Shown: positions 52,345 to 60,325 of the stretch, in pieces
How the letters are laid out: each line of letters begins with the position of its first letter
Numbering within the stretch: position 1 is the stretch's first letter
Assembly (NCBI RefSeq): GCF_901538265.1
Contig: NZ_LR593886.1
Coordinates: forward strand, 9,197,738-9,261,737
Length of the DNA stretch: 64,000 nt
From: Gemmata massiliana
GTDB taxonomy: Bacteria > Planctomycetota > Planctomycetia > Gemmatales > Gemmataceae
Direction of reading: 5' to 3'
Notes under the pieces: model-generated
What the model was told of the DNA's origin: nothing
Databases searched by the model: none
The model's input: the letters and a program-made list of their open reading frames with translations, nothing else
Made by a program: the position numbers and the translations under genes

Positions 52345-54318
52345 TCAGTCCAGCGAATCGGCCCCTTCGGAATTTGGTTTTTCGGACCCCGACCAAAAAC
52401 CGTGGGGGTCACTGTCGTCAATGGCGAGCGTGATCCCGGCGGTCAACTCGGTGACGAACTCGGGGCACAGAACCACCGCGCTCTCACCCTCGGGGCGCTC
52501 GTTCCGGGACGAGGTTCCGATCCCGTACCGGGCACACCGTCGGGCGAACGTGTTGGCCGTCAGATCACACAGTAGGCGGTCCGCCTTGAGCTGGGCGAAC
52601 AGCTCGTGGCGCACGGCCACCAGGAGCTCGATGGTGCCCCCGACCGAGCGGCACTTGGTCCAGCACCGGAACGAGCGGATCGAGCGCCACGGACCCGGCT
52701 TGGCGAACTTCGCGCACCAGTCGATCACGCTCCGGCGCTCGTGCTGGTTCACCTCGTACTTGTCGAGCGTGTTCCCGAGCACGATCTGGCTCAACAGCGC
52801 GTTCTTGACCAGCGCGCGGAACTCGTCGCACGCCAGGTCCCCCGGCCCGAGGGCCGCGTGGTCCTCGTCGGGCAGGGCCGCGATCAGGTCGCCCCACGCG
52901 ACCTTCGCCCAGGTCGAGAAGAACTTGGGGAGCCCGGGCCGGTTGACCGAGCCGTCCCGGGTCCGGGGCGCGTCCGCGGCCCCCTCGAGGCGGGCGATCA
53001 GGGCCGACGTCGGGACCGCGGTCGCGACCGTCATCGGGACCATCTCCCCGCTCGCGGTGTGGATCGCGTTGCCCCGCCGGAAGTCCGGGCGGTACGTTGC
53101 GCGGAAGTGGTCGAGGATGATCCCCACCCCGTTGCCCGGGGGCGGCTCGCTCGGTTGCGGGGCCGCGGTCGGCGGTGGGGGCGGAGGCGGTTGGGCGACG
53201 CGGACGGGCCGTTGGGGGCCGTACCCCTCGCGCCGGAGCTGCTCGGCGAGCCGGGCGAACTGGCCCGGGTACTCGAGGGCCGCGCGCAGGTTGCTCGGGT
53301 TGAGCCCCTTGTGGTCCGGAATCCCGGCCGCGTCGGTGAACCCGTAGAAGATGGGCACACCCGACACGAGCATCAGGTTCCCGCTCTTGTCCCCGTTCTT
53401 GTCGGGCCGCCGGAAGTCCCAGCGCTCGCCGCGGCGCCCGACCGGAACCCACCGGTGCCGTTTGAGCAGCTCGCCGACCGATTCCATCGTCTGCGCGCGG
53501 TTGTACGCGGCGAACACGTCGGTCTCGGGGTCGGTCGAGCCGCCCGGCGCGAGTGGCACGTGCGGGTGCGGTGCCGACGGCACGGGGCGCGGGTTCGGGT
53601 CGAACGTGCGGGCCTCGTCCGGGATCAGCTCGACCGGGTCGCCCCCGATCCCGAGCACGTACTCGACCGCGGCCTCGCCGTCGAGCCACTCGCTCCCGCT
53701 CCACACGCGGCCCCAATAATCGCGCCCGTGGTGCCGCCCGATGAGCCGGAGCCAATTCCCGTACTTCGTGTCCCCGTCGATCACGGCCTGCTTGGGGAAC
53801 ACCTCGGGCGGCTTGGTGAACCCGTACTCGGTCGCGTCGCGCACGAGCCAGCGCCCGAACGCGAACAGGACCGGCCCCTCGACCGCGCCCTCGAACAGCG
53901 CGCGGACGTGGTACCCGCCCTTGCCGTTGGACTCGCTCAGCAGCGGGGTGAACCCGAGCACCGCGAGCCGGTCATAGATCGCCAGCGCGAACCGCTCGTT
54001 CGCTTCGGGATCGGCCGTGGTCCCGGGGTGCGCGTCGATGTCCACCCCGACCCACTTGCCGAACCCGTCGGCCCCGAGCGCGTGGAGCCCGATCACATCC
54101 TCGGTCGCGCTGGCCCGGAAGTGCCGCGCGAGCAGCCGCAGGTCCACGTACCCGGGCTTCGCGCCCCCGGCCGGGCGCGTCGTGCGCCGCACGTCGCCCG
54201 TTGCGGGATCTCCGTAGCACCCGCCGCACCGGTCGGTCCGGTTCACCAGGCGGGTCAGCGCCCAGCGCGCCAGCTCCTCGGCACGAGCGCCCCACGGGTT
54301 GGCAATCGCGGTCGTCAC
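52345..54318 (-). CDS. Phage primase (archaeo-eukaryotic primase type)
   Basis: A 657-residue protein starting at GTG 54318, with GGAGG seven bases upstream. The N-terminal domain has the AEP catalytic motifs: VDIDAH (92-97) and SNGKGGYHV (130-138), with PEVFPKQAVID and GNWLRLIGRHHGRD following. A proline-rich linker (PPPPPPTAAPQPSEPPPGNG near 405-425) leads to a C-terminal helical region with TANTFARRCARYGIGT, which looks like a winged-helix DNA-binding end of phage primase/helicase proteins; no Walker motifs are visible. It would synthesise primers or fill gaps during element replication. Its start overlaps the previous stop by GTGA. Confidence 0.82.
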   Translation of the reverse strand: MTTAIANPWGARAEELARWALTRLVNRTDRCGGCYGDPATGDVRRTTRPAGGAKPGYVDLRLLARHFRASATEDVIGLHALGADGFGKWVGVDIDAHPGTTADPEANERFALAIYDRLAVLGFTPLLSESNGKGGYHVRALFEGAVEGPVLFAFGRWLVRDATEYGFTKPPEVFPKQAVIDGDTKYGNWLRLIGRHHGRDYWGRVWSGSEWLDGEAAVEYVLGIGGDPVELIPDEARTFDPNPRPVPSAPHPHVPLAPGGSTDPETDVFAAYNRAQTMESVGELLKRHRWVPVGRRGERWDFRRPDKNGDKSGNLMLVSGVPIFYGFTDAAGIPDHKGLNPSNLRAALEYPGQFARLAEQLRREGYGPQRPVRVAQPPPPPPPTAAPQPSEPPPGNGVGIILDHFRATYRPDFRRGNAIHTASGEMVPMTVATAVPTSALIARLEGAADAPRTRDGSVNRPGLPKFFSTWAKVAWGDLIAALPDEDHAALGPGDLACDEFRALVKNALLSQIVLGNTLDKYEVNQHERRSVIDWCAKFAKPGPWRSIRSFRCWTKCRSVGGTIELLVAVRHELFAQLKADRLLCDLTANTFARRCARYGIGTSSRNERPEGESAVVLCPEFVTELTAGITLAIDDSDPHGFWSGSEKPNSEGADSLD

Positions 54319-54620
54319 GAACGGGCCTCCGGGCGGTCGTCGATCGGGTGCGGGGTCAGGTAGTCATCGGGCACGTTCCAGAAGTGCCCACGTGCGTCCC
54401 GGACCACAGAGCCGCCCGGTCGGTCCCAGCGCCGGCACACGAACGTGAGCGCGGCGCTGGGCGACAGCATTCGGCCGTGCTCGACCTGGGTACCGAGAGC
54501 CCGGGCTCGCTGGTTCGGGGTCACGGCACTGCCCGGATCGCCGGGCCAGGCCAGGAACCCGACTAACAGGCGCACGGCGCGGCCGGCGCGAAAATCGTCG
54601 ATGAGCATCGGGGCTACCAT
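54315..54620 (-). CDS. Hypothetical phage protein
   Basis: A 101-residue protein from ATG 54620, with AGGAG seven bases upstream: MVAPMLIDDFRAGRAVRLLV, GFLAWPG, FVCRRWDRPGGSVVRDARGH and FWNVPDDYLTPHPIDDRPEA. Soluble, tryptophan-bearing; no family recognised. It overlaps the primase start by four bases and the upstream gene stop by one (TGATG), so it belongs to the coupled replication operon. Confidence 0.65.
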   Translation of the reverse strand: MVAPMLIDDFRAGRAVRLLVGFLAWPGDPGSAVTPNQRARALGTQVEHGRMLSPSAALTFVCRRWDRPGGSVVRDARGHFWNVPDDYLTPHPIDDRPEARS

Positions 54621-54784
54621 CACGTCACTCCTTTCGAGTTGAGATCTGGCGGTTTCGCCGGCAGTGGTTCGGTGATCCGCATCTCCGGCGGTCCCGAGCG
54701 GCACCCGTGGCACAAGCCGGTCGCGATACTCTCGGCCGCGAACAGCCACGCCGGACAACGCAAGCAGGTTGGTAGATCGCTCAT
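54620..54784 (-). CDS. Small CxxC zinc-knuckle protein
   Basis: A 54-residue protein, MSDLPTCLRCPAWLFAAESI then ATGLCHGCRSGPPEMRITEP. Two CxxC pairs (CLRC, CHGC) form a likely single zinc knuckle. The stop overlaps the following ATG by one base. GAGGG precedes the start by about seven bases. Role unknown; small zinc proteins are common in phage early operons. Confidence 0.6.
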   Translation of the reverse strand: MSDLPTCLRCPAWLFAAESIATGLCHGCRSGPPEMRITEPLPAKPPDLNSKGVT

Positions 54785-54794
54785 TGTTTCACCC

Positions 54795-55148
54795 TCACAC
54801 GTCGTACCCCGCGGCCCGCAACCCCGCGAGCAGCTCATCGAGCGAGGCGGCCACGATCGCGAGCCCGCCCGACTTCACCACTTTGCGGCGGAAGCTCTCC
54901 TGTTCGGCCTTCCGCTTCGCGGTCGTCCGGTCCCAGCCCGGCTTCTTCAGCTCGAGCGCAAGCATCCGACCGTTGGGCGGCAGGCATGCGATCACGTCCG
55001 AGCACCCGGGTTCGCTGTTGAACGACACGTACCGTTTCTCCACCTTCATCCCGCCGGAGTTGACGCGGATCGCGGTCGCACCCCAAAGCGCGAGCCACTG
55101 GATGCAGGTCTTCTGCACGTCCTTCTCACGCGGCGCCTCGAACCCCAT
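54795..55148 (-). CDS. VRR-NUC domain nuclease
   Basis: A 117-residue stand-alone VRR-NUC protein: EKDVQKTCIQWLALWGATAI, VNSGGMKVEKRYVSFNSEPG, then CSDVIACLPPNGRMLALELK and a closing QESFRRKVVKSGGLAIVA. The acidic residue of GCSD plus the E-x-K of ALELKK form the PD-(D/E)XK-like active site. Such phage enzymes resolve branched DNA or trim replication intermediates. ATG 55148 overlaps the preceding stop by one base (TGATG). Confidence 0.88.
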   Translation of the reverse strand: MGFEAPREKDVQKTCIQWLALWGATAIRVNSGGMKVEKRYVSFNSEPGCSDVIACLPPNGRMLALELKKPGWDRTTAKRKAEQESFRRKVVKSGGLAIVAASLDELLAGLRAAGYDV

Positions 55149-55684
55149 CACGCACCTTTCGGAAGGAGGATCGCCCAGCACTGTGGGCACTGCTGGCGCT
55201 TCACGACCACCCGCACGAGGTACGGCTCGAACGGGCCGGACGGGATCTCGTCGCCCACTTGGACGCCGAACGGGTTGGCGCCCGAGACGAACGTGTACCC
55301 GCTGTCGGCCCCGGACCCGAGCGGCGCGCGGCCGATGTACTCCGCGAGAACCGCACCCTCGGGCACGCGCCCCTCACGGCACCACTGCGCGAAGATCCCG
55401 GCCAGCTCCTCACCGGGCGGCAGGGTGATGTGAGCGTCGAGGCTCAACCCCTTCGGTCGTGTCCTAGGTGGCGGCGTGTGCTCGTCGAACGGGTCAGGTC
55501 GCGGCGCTGGTGCCGAAGGCGGTGCGGGGCTCGGCTTCTGGGCCGGGCGCGATTCGGCCATTACCTCGGCACGCGCGACGCGCTGGGGGCACGTTTCGTT
55601 GCAGTGCTTACCGCCCTTGGTTCGGCACACGTCGCCGGCGGGGGACTTACAGTTCGGGCACGGGATGTTGATCGGGTCGATCAT
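55148..55684 (-). CDS. Phage zinc-finger protein
   Basis: A 178-residue protein. N-terminal CPNCKSPAGDVCRTKGGKHC and ETCPQR match a phage zinc-finger signature ('CP.C.a..G..C.....g....CH..R'). A proline-rich linker (SPAPPSAPAPRPDPFDEHTP) is followed by a C-terminal domain ending QQCPQCWAILLPKG, a second CxxC. It probably binds nucleic acid. Its ATG overlaps the upstream stop by ATGA. Confidence 0.65.
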   Translation of the reverse strand: MIDPINIPCPNCKSPAGDVCRTKGGKHCNETCPQRVARAEVMAESRPAQKPSPAPPSAPAPRPDPFDEHTPPPRTRPKGLSLDAHITLPPGEELAGIFAQWCREGRVPEGAVLAEYIGRAPLGSGADSGYTFVSGANPFGVQVGDEIPSGPFEPYLVRVVVKRQQCPQCWAILLPKGA

Positions 55685-56490
55685 TGCGCCACCGCTTTCG
55701 GCTTGCGGGCGCGCTTCGGTTTGGGCAAGTTGAGTACGTCGATGACCTTGACCGGCTTGTCCAGCTTCGGCGCGAAGTGGTCGACCAGCTTGTCGCCGAC
55801 GGCGAGCACCAGGGCCTCGCCGAGCCCGAGGGACCGGAGCGCCGAGTACCGGGTCGCTTCTCGGTGGACCGATTTGGTCCGCATCTCGGCCACCTTCGCG
55901 TCGAGATCCTCGATCGTGCGAACGCCCTCGTCCGCGAGCGGACCGAGCGCCTCAACGGGGAACCCGGGGATGGAGGCGAGATACGTTCCGAGTGGTGCGT
56001 TCTTCGGTTCGAGGTGAGCCGCGATCGCGTCCGCGGCGTTCTCGGCCGGTTTGATCTTCACTTTCAGCTTGACCAGGTAAGTGACGATACGGTTGCGGAG
56101 TGGGAGGTCGATTCCCTTGGTCGCTTCGTTGACCTGCTCGATGAGCGTGGGCACTGTGCTCACGCCCTGCGCGAAGAGCGTATCGAACACCACATCGGGG
56201 AAGTTCGGGACGTCCATCAAGCGAACAACGGGCTCCGGCGTCGTATCCTCGAGCGCGGGTGGTTGCGGTGCCGGCACCGCCGGGGCGGGTTCGGCGAGGT
56301 CGAACAGCCCCGGTTGACGGTTCTCGTCGAGGGCCTCATCGATCGCGGTGAGGTAACGCTTGTTCGCGGCCTTGAGTTTGTCCGTCGCAGCTCGGAGCGC
56401 CTTGCGGGCCTCGGCCTCTTCGCGCTCCGCGTCCCGGAGTTGGGTACGGGCCTTGGAAATGGCCGCGAGTAGATCGGCGGGCGTTGGCAT
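55681..56490 (-). CDS. Coiled-coil phage protein with a possible helix-hairpin-helix segment
   Basis: 269 residues. Residues 1-50 form a coiled coil (ISKARTQLRDAEREEAEARK then ALRAATDKLKAANKRYLTAI). After a proline-rich linker there is an alpha-helical region with FPVEALGPLADEGVRTIEDL, similar to the short helix-hairpin-helix units that bind DNA backbone. The basic end is KLPKPKRARKPK-like. AAAGGA lies upstream of ATG 56490. Family unknown. Confidence 0.6.
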   Translation of the reverse strand: MPTPADLLAAISKARTQLRDAEREEAEARKALRAATDKLKAANKRYLTAIDEALDENRQPGLFDLAEPAPAVPAPQPPALEDTTPEPVVRLMDVPNFPDVVFDTLFAQGVSTVPTLIEQVNEATKGIDLPLRNRIVTYLVKLKVKIKPAENAADAIAAHLEPKNAPLGTYLASIPGFPVEALGPLADEGVRTIEDLDAKVAEMRTKSVHREATRYSALRSLGLGEALVLAVGDKLVDHFAPKLDKPVKVIDVLNLPKPKRARKPKAVAQ

Positions 56491-56524
56491 GACGGAGATC
56501 CTTTGGCGGGGATGTGGGTGATCG

Positions 56525-56983
56525 CTAGCTCTTGACGCGCTCCGGGAGCAGGCGCCCGATCCGCCCGACGTAAGCGGCCCGGGCCAGGTGGTCGGCCTCG
56601 ACGTTCTGGTCGCGCGGAATCCAGTGCGCCTTCCACACGCACCCGAGCTCGGTCAGGTGTTCGAGGCACCGGTCCCGGTACTCGCGCAGGCGCTCGTTGT
56701 TACACTCGAAGTCGCCGATGAGCTGATTGATGACGAGCTGCGAATCGCCGTAAATGGTGACAGTGTCGGGCCGGAGCTTTTCGGCCCGGACCAGCGCGAG
56801 GGCCTTCCCGAGCGCGATCCACTCGGCGACGTTGTTAGTCATCCCCGCGCCGGCCTTGAACACCCCGCACCCGGTTACGGCCTTGCCGACCGGTCCGATG
56901 CCGTAGATCGCGTACCCGTAGCACGCGGTCCCGCCCGGGTTGATCGGCTCACACAAGCCGTCGAAGAAGATGCCGAGGTCCAT
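56525..56983 (-). CDS. Ribonuclease H (type I fold)
   Basis: A 152-residue RNase H with all four active-site carboxylates: D8 (FFDG), E54 (NNVAEW), D80 (IYGDSQLVI) and D131 (NVEADHLAR). The region CNNERLREYRDRCLEHLTEL corresponds to the substrate-binding helices. It would remove RNA primers from RNA-DNA hybrids, fitting the nearby primase. An upstream extension to 57136 has no family-like sequence. Confidence 0.9.
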   Translation of the reverse strand: MDLGIFFDGLCEPINPGGTACYGYAIYGIGPVGKAVTGCGVFKAGAGMTNNVAEWIALGKALALVRAEKLRPDTVTIYGDSQLVINQLIGDFECNNERLREYRDRCLEHLTELGCVWKAHWIPRDQNVEADHLARAAYVGRIGRLLPERVKS

Positions 56984-57021
56984 TGGTGCGTCTCGTGGGC
57001 AGTGGGTCCGCGGGGTCGGTC

Positions 57022-57264
57022 TCAGTCGTCTTCGTCGGCCAGTTCTTCGGCTCCGACGTCGAGCACCAGGAACTGGCGCGGCTCGGTCGCGCGATCGAAC
57101 ACCGTGTGATCGTTCCGGAGCAAGTCCTCGATACACGCGGTCTGCAACTCGGTGTGGCCCCGGTACTCGACCTCGAACCCGAACGAGCGGAACCAGGACA
57201 CGATGCGCATGGCGGTGATCGTGTTCCCTTCGCCCCGCGGGCCGCTGACCTGAATGGTGATCAT
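57022..57264 (-). CDS. Hypothetical phage protein
   Basis: An 80-residue protein: MITIQVSGPRGEGNTITAMR, IVSWFRSFGFEVEYRGHTEL, then an acidic end VGAEELADEDD. The start 'ItiqvsGprGeGKtt' resembles a degenerated P-loop (GPRGEGNT has N where GK would be expected), followed by an alternating helix/strand pattern. ATGA overlap with the upstream small membrane protein. Widespread in phages; unknown role. Confidence 0.6.
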   Translation of the reverse strand: MITIQVSGPRGEGNTITAMRIVSWFRSFGFEVEYRGHTELQTACIEDLLRNDHTVFDRATEPRQFLVLDVGAEELADEDD

Positions 57265-57407
57265 CGTTTCGTACCTCTGCGCTTGCGTGGGGTCGAAGGC
57301 TCCTCGTCGGGTTCGAGCCACTCGAACAGGCGCCCGAACGCGAGACACACCGCGATCCAGAACAGGAGCCAGCCCATCCCGATCGCGAAGAACGTCTCGA
57401 AGCTCAT
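57261..57407 (-). CDS. Small single-span membrane protein
   Basis: 48 residues: MSFETFFAIGMGWLLFWIAV then CLAFGRLFEWLEPDEEPSTP with a basic tail. One membrane segment, N-terminus probably outside. GGAGG lies six bases before ATG 57407, and the stop overlaps the next ATG by four bases, which supports it as a real gene. Confidence 0.6.
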   Translation of the reverse strand: MSFETFFAIGMGWLLFWIAVCLAFGRLFEWLEPDEEPSTPRKRRGTKR

Positions 57408-57619
57408 GGCGGGCCTCCGTGTGTTCGCGCGGCGGACCCGGGCGGAGCGAATGTGCCCGGGTCTCGGACTCTCCCACGGGCTGTGCTGCAAATGCCCGTC
57501 GCTCCCCATTCCGACCCCCGACCGGAACACCCGGCCGCGGGGCACCGCGTGGATCACCGCCCGGGGGAGTCAGCGGCCGTCGCCCTTCGGCTCACGTCCT
57601 CGACCCCGGTCGGCTTGCT

Positions 57620-57919
57620 TCAGGCCGCGAGCGCGGCCGGTGTGTTGTTGGGGTCCGGGTCGGAGTCGAGATCGATCGGTAGGTCGAACTCGATCGGGGC
57701 GACGTCGACACCGGCGTCGAAGGCTTGAATGAACCGCGTGACGTACCAGGGGAGCGGGTGCGCGATCCACTCAGCGCCGCGGCGGATGTGGATCGCGATG
57801 GTTCCGACCTCGAACTCGATGCCCGGGAGCGCGGCCCGGAGCGCGTGCCCGATCGGGCAATCAAGGCACGAACCGATCTCACCCGCGCGGACGTGGTCCG
57901 CCGAGACAACGATCTTCAT
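57620..57919 (-). CDS. Hypothetical phage protein
   Basis: A 99-residue protein from ATG 57919 with AGGTG six bases upstream: MKIVVSADHVRAGEIGSCLD, CPIGHALRAALPGIEFEVGT, then IAIHIRRGAEWIAHPLPWYV and an acidic end. CLDCPIGHA is a conserved-looking cysteine pair. Predicted compact alpha/beta protein. It is the first protein gene downstream of the element's tRNA. No function known to me. Confidence 0.6.
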   Translation of the reverse strand: MKIVVSADHVRAGEIGSCLDCPIGHALRAALPGIEFEVGTIAIHIRRGAEWIAHPLPWYVTRFIQAFDAGVDVAPIEFDLPIDLDSDPDPNNTPAALAA

Positions 57920-57951
57920 CGGTGTCACCTGTTAGTGATCGAGTTGTTAAG

Positions 57952-58022
57952 TTGCGGGGCCGGAATCGAACCGGCGCGGTCGGGATCATGAGCCCGGTGA
58001 GCGACCACTGCTCCACCCCGCA
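57952..58022 (-). tRNA. tRNA(CAU), initiator-like, encoded by the element
   Basis: A 71-base cloverleaf: seven-pair acceptor stem TGCGGGG/CCCCGCA, D-stem GAGC/GCTC, T-arm GCCGG-TTCGATT-CCGGC, and anticodon CAT at 57988-57990. It has initiator-like features: GGG/CCC at the base of the anticodon loop, and TGGAGCAG as in bacterial initiator tRNA. The anticodon loop is eight bases (CTCATGAT) unless a C-C mismatch is accepted, so the structure is slightly non-standard. No CCA is encoded. It lies between phage genes on the same strand. Confidence 0.8.
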
Positions 58023-58027
58023 CGGTA

Positions 58028-58372
58028 TTAGCGCGTTGCTCTTTGGCGGCCCGTCTGAAGTCTCTTCCGAGCCATCAGGTCGCGAGCCGCTTCTTCACTG
58101 ATCGCGAGCGCATCGATCTCGTCGGGCAGGTAGTAAATGCGGCAGTTGCCGCCGCGTTTTCCCGAGGGGCGGATCTCCGTGCATAGACCACGGGCCGCGT
58201 ACCCGCGCAGAGTGGTCCGGCTCACCCCAAGTTGTGCAAGCACCTGCGCCACGGTGAGGCGCTTCGGATCGGCACTCGCTTTCACGGAGCGACTCGAAAC
58301 AGCCGCGGCCAACTTTGCTACCTGCGCTGTGAGAGCTTCGAGTCGACTGATGACCTCGTCGTTTGACGACAT
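58028..58372 (-). CDS. MerR/excisionase-like helix-turn-helix protein
   Basis: A 114-residue protein. The N-terminus is a short coiled coil (ISRLEALTAQVAKLAAAVSS); residues 43-95 form a winged HTH (LTVAQVLAQLGVSRTTLRGY, ARGLCTEIRPSGKRGGNCRI and YYLPDEIDAL) of the MerR/Xis type. It could be the excisionase or an early regulator of the element. ATG 58372 has GGAGG nine bases upstream. It is followed by the tRNA six bases after its end. Confidence 0.8.
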   Translation of the reverse strand: MSSNDEVISRLEALTAQVAKLAAAVSSRSVKASADPKRLTVAQVLAQLGVSRTTLRGYAARGLCTEIRPSGKRGGNCRIYYLPDEIDALAISEEAARDLMARKRLQTGRQRATR

Positions 58373-58376
58373 GATT

Positions 58377-58601
58377 TCAGCCTCCAACCGGCGCCGTGTG
58401 CTGTTGGCGAGCCTCTTTGCACAGATCGAGTTGCTGTGTTTGTGGGAGCTTCGAGAAGGCGAGGACAGCAGCGCTCGCCACGATCGTGCGGTTCTCTTTC
58501 AGGTCGCCGGTAATCTTGCGCTGGATCTCAGCCGCGAACGTGCAGAGCTGGATCGTGCTCTGACGGCGCGCGGGTGACTTCCCCTTGCGTGCTCGGTTCA
58601 T
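58377..58601 (-). CDS. Small helical protein, first gene of the leftward module
   Basis: 74 residues from ATG 58601 with GAGG/GGTG just upstream: MNRARKGKSPARRQSTIQLC, TFAAEIQRKITGDLKENRTI, then VASAAVLAFSKLPQTQQLDL. It is basic at the start with three predicted helices. It resembles small DNA-binding early phage proteins, but I recognise no family. A copy of the AGTGCA...TGCAnT operator lies 37-56 bases upstream. Confidence 0.5.
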   Translation of the reverse strand: MNRARKGKSPARRQSTIQLCTFAAEIQRKITGDLKENRTIVASAAVLAFSKLPQTQQLDLCKEARQQHTAPVGG

Positions 58602-58637
58602 GTTCACCTCGTGTTAATGCAAGGTGAAGTGTATTTG

Positions 58638-58657
58638 AGTGCAATCTAAAATGCAAT
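58638..58657. promoter_or_regulatory. Operator-like palindrome (copy 1)
   Basis: AGTGCAATCTAAAATGCAAT matches the perfect palindrome at 60267-60286 in 17 of 20 positions, and a further TGCA follows. It lies 37 bases upstream of the start at 58601, so its probable target is the leftward module promoter. Confidence 0.6.
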
Positions 58658-58867
58658 GCAAAACGCCCTAAAACTTCCACTGTGTGGAAGTCTCTATTTT
58701 TCAGAGAGTTAGGGACACGGGAACGCGAATTACGTTGGCATCAAGGCCGATTTGCCGTTGGTCCGCGGCCTTATCAATGGCTTCTTCTTCGTACTCGAAG
58801 GTCATGAGCAGTCGACCATTGACGACAACACCGTACCGATCGGCTGGAGGACCGTCCGCTAGCCGTA

Positions 58868-60036
58868 TTGCAGGATCATGGCTGAGGTTTTGGCAATGTG
58901 GGGTGGAGCGTGCAGCCGTAGTAGTTGCACGCTCGCTGCCGTACCTCAGCGGCGGTCAGTTTCCGGTCGGGCTCGACGATGGCCCGCTTGCCGTGGACCC
59001 ACTTGGGTTCGATCGGATTGAGCCACGGGGCCTTGACCGGCAGACCGCACACCCGGATCCGGCACCCGGCCTTCGCGCGCCGGACCCGCCGGTTGTGGGC
59101 CTCGATCCCCCGCCGCACCCGCCGGCTCACGTGCCACGCGGCGTTGTCCCACACCAGGGCCAACACCGCCTTCCCCTCGGTCGCCAGCACCTCGCACACC
59201 CACCCCAGGAACGCCTCGGTGGTGGCACTTACCGGCCGCCCGTCGCAGAACCGCAGCATCATCCCGCCCGTGTCGGCCCGCAGCACCCCATAGCACGCCA
59301 GCGCCTCTGGCCCGCCGCCCTTCGGATCCCGGGCGTTGCCCCCGAGCCGGAGCGGGCCGGAGGTCGTCCAGGCGAACAGATCGGGCTGGGCCAGTCGCGT
59401 CCACCAGCACTCGTCTTGAAAACCCAGCACCCAGTCCGAATGCTTCGCCGCCTCCGCGATCAGCCGGTCCCGACGCCTTTTTTCTTGACGTATTCGGGGT
59501 CCGGGCTGGTGATCCAGTGCTTGGCCCGCTTCCACCCGACCCCGAGACGCTTCAACGCCTGTCGGATCGGCTCGACCGACAGCACCCGGGACGTCCATCC
59601 CTTCTGGTGGCACACCTCGGCCACCAACGCCAGGGTCCACAGGCTCGTCGGCTTGCCGAACGCTCGGGGCCGGCGGTGGAGTAGATCCTTGAGGTCCTCG
59701 TCCCGCCCCCGGTCCCATACCCGGCCGGGATCCTTGCGGGCATGCGACTTGGCGGCCAAGCATCCCAGGCCGTCGGTCTCGAACGCCCGGACGGCGTTGC
59801 GGACCGCTTGGGCGGTACACCCGACCACCCGCCCGACTTCGGCCGGCCCCATCCGCCCGGCACTCGCCAACAGGATCTGCGAGCGGCGGACGGTGAACGC
59901 ATCGGCCGACTTCCGGCCTCGCTCCAACGCCCGCCGCTCGGCGGCCGTGAGCGTACGGACGAATTTACGGGGCTTGTTCATCCCGACAACATACGACCCC
60001 GACCGGATTCGCAAACGGTCAGAAATTAGGATGCAG
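58868..60036 (-). mobile_element. IS630-family insertion sequence, complete
   Basis: A 1,169-bp element flanked by TA at 58866-58867 and 60037-60038, the target-site duplication of IS630/mariner elements. The ends are imperfect inverted repeats (left TTGCAGGATCATGGCTGAGG, right end read inward CTGCATCCTAATTTCTGACC). It encodes one transposase in two frames. Because both ends, the duplication and the coding region are intact, it may still be active. Confidence 0.92.
58876..59981 (-). CDS. IS630-family transposase, made by -1 frameshift
   Basis: Frame A (59981-59460) holds the helix-turn-helix DNA-binding part (TLTAAERRALERGRKSADAF, MGPAEVGRVVGCTAQAVRNA) and ends EYVKKKGVGTG. Frame B supplies the DDE catalytic part: D in LGFQDECWW, D in LVWDNAAWH and E in NPIEPKW. 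At 59478-59486 the RNA reads AAGAAAAAAGG; slipping back one base on the A run joins KKK to RRRDRLIAEAAKHSDW. It cuts and pastes the element at TA. The coordinates cover both frames. Confidence 0.88.
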
Positions 60037-60266
60037 TATGACCTCGGACCACGCTACCCGCCGGCCTCTCCCCGGTCGAAGCCCAATCGTCAGCCCGTCT
60101 TGGTGAACCACAAGGTGGTATGGGGTGCCGTCCGCGCGAACTCGTGCGGTGAAGATTGCATCAGATGTCGCAGGATTCATCACTAGACCTTCCATGACAG
60201 ATAGAGCCGATTTAATGGTGCTAACGAAATTCAGGCGGTTCCATGTCGGTTGCGACATTCGACAAG

Positions 60267-60286
60267 AGTGCATTCTAGAATGCACT
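60267..60286. promoter_or_regulatory. Perfect 20-bp palindrome, operator (copy 2)
   Basis: AGTGCATTCTAGAATGCACT reads the same on both strands. It lies about 87 bases upstream of the interrupted gene's start and about 53 bases upstream of the gene at 60339, so it could control both divergent promoters. A near copy is at 58638. Confidence 0.75.
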
Positions 60287-60309
60287 TCAAATTTGACATG
60301 CAGCTAAAT

Positions 60310-60325
60310 TTGCATTGCAATGCAA
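60310..60325. promoter_or_regulatory. Perfect 16-bp palindrome, operator (copy 3)
   Basis: TTGCATTGCAATGCAA is a perfect palindrome sharing the TGCA...TGCA core of the neighbouring site 23 bases away. It sits 14 bases before the ATG at 60339, a place where a bound repressor would block the ribosome binding site or promoter. Confidence 0.7.

Larger units (their letters stand above)
58701..60180 (-). pseudogene. Small gene interrupted by IS630 insertion
   Basis: The 5' part (60180 down to 60037) encodes MNPATSDAIFTARVRADGTP, YHLVVHQDGLTIGLRPGRGR and RVAWSEVI. The 3' part (58865 down to 58701) encodes RLADGPPADRYGVVVNGRLL, MTFEYEEEAIDKAADQRQIG and LDANVIRVPVSLTL. Deleting the IS and one TA copy joins the two in frame (SEVI-RLADG) as a 102-residue protein with no stop. 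ATG 60180 has GGAAGG eight bases upstream. It lies divergent from the gene at 60339, across the operator palindromes. Function unknown; the fold looks alpha/beta. Confidence 0.8.

Noticed and set aside
52606..54363. A 585-codon open frame opposite the primase gene
   Set aside because: Same reason: shadow of the AEP primase, with Arg/Pro/Val-biased sequence and no ribosome binding site.
57600..57640. Possible tRNA next to the real one
   Set aside because: Stem-like GC blocks are present, but no cloverleaf with a T-arm can be formed.
60019..60285. An independent 88-codon minus-strand gene
   Set aside because: Its last residues come from inside the IS; joining across the IS shows it is only the 5' half of the interrupted gene, with the true start at 60180.
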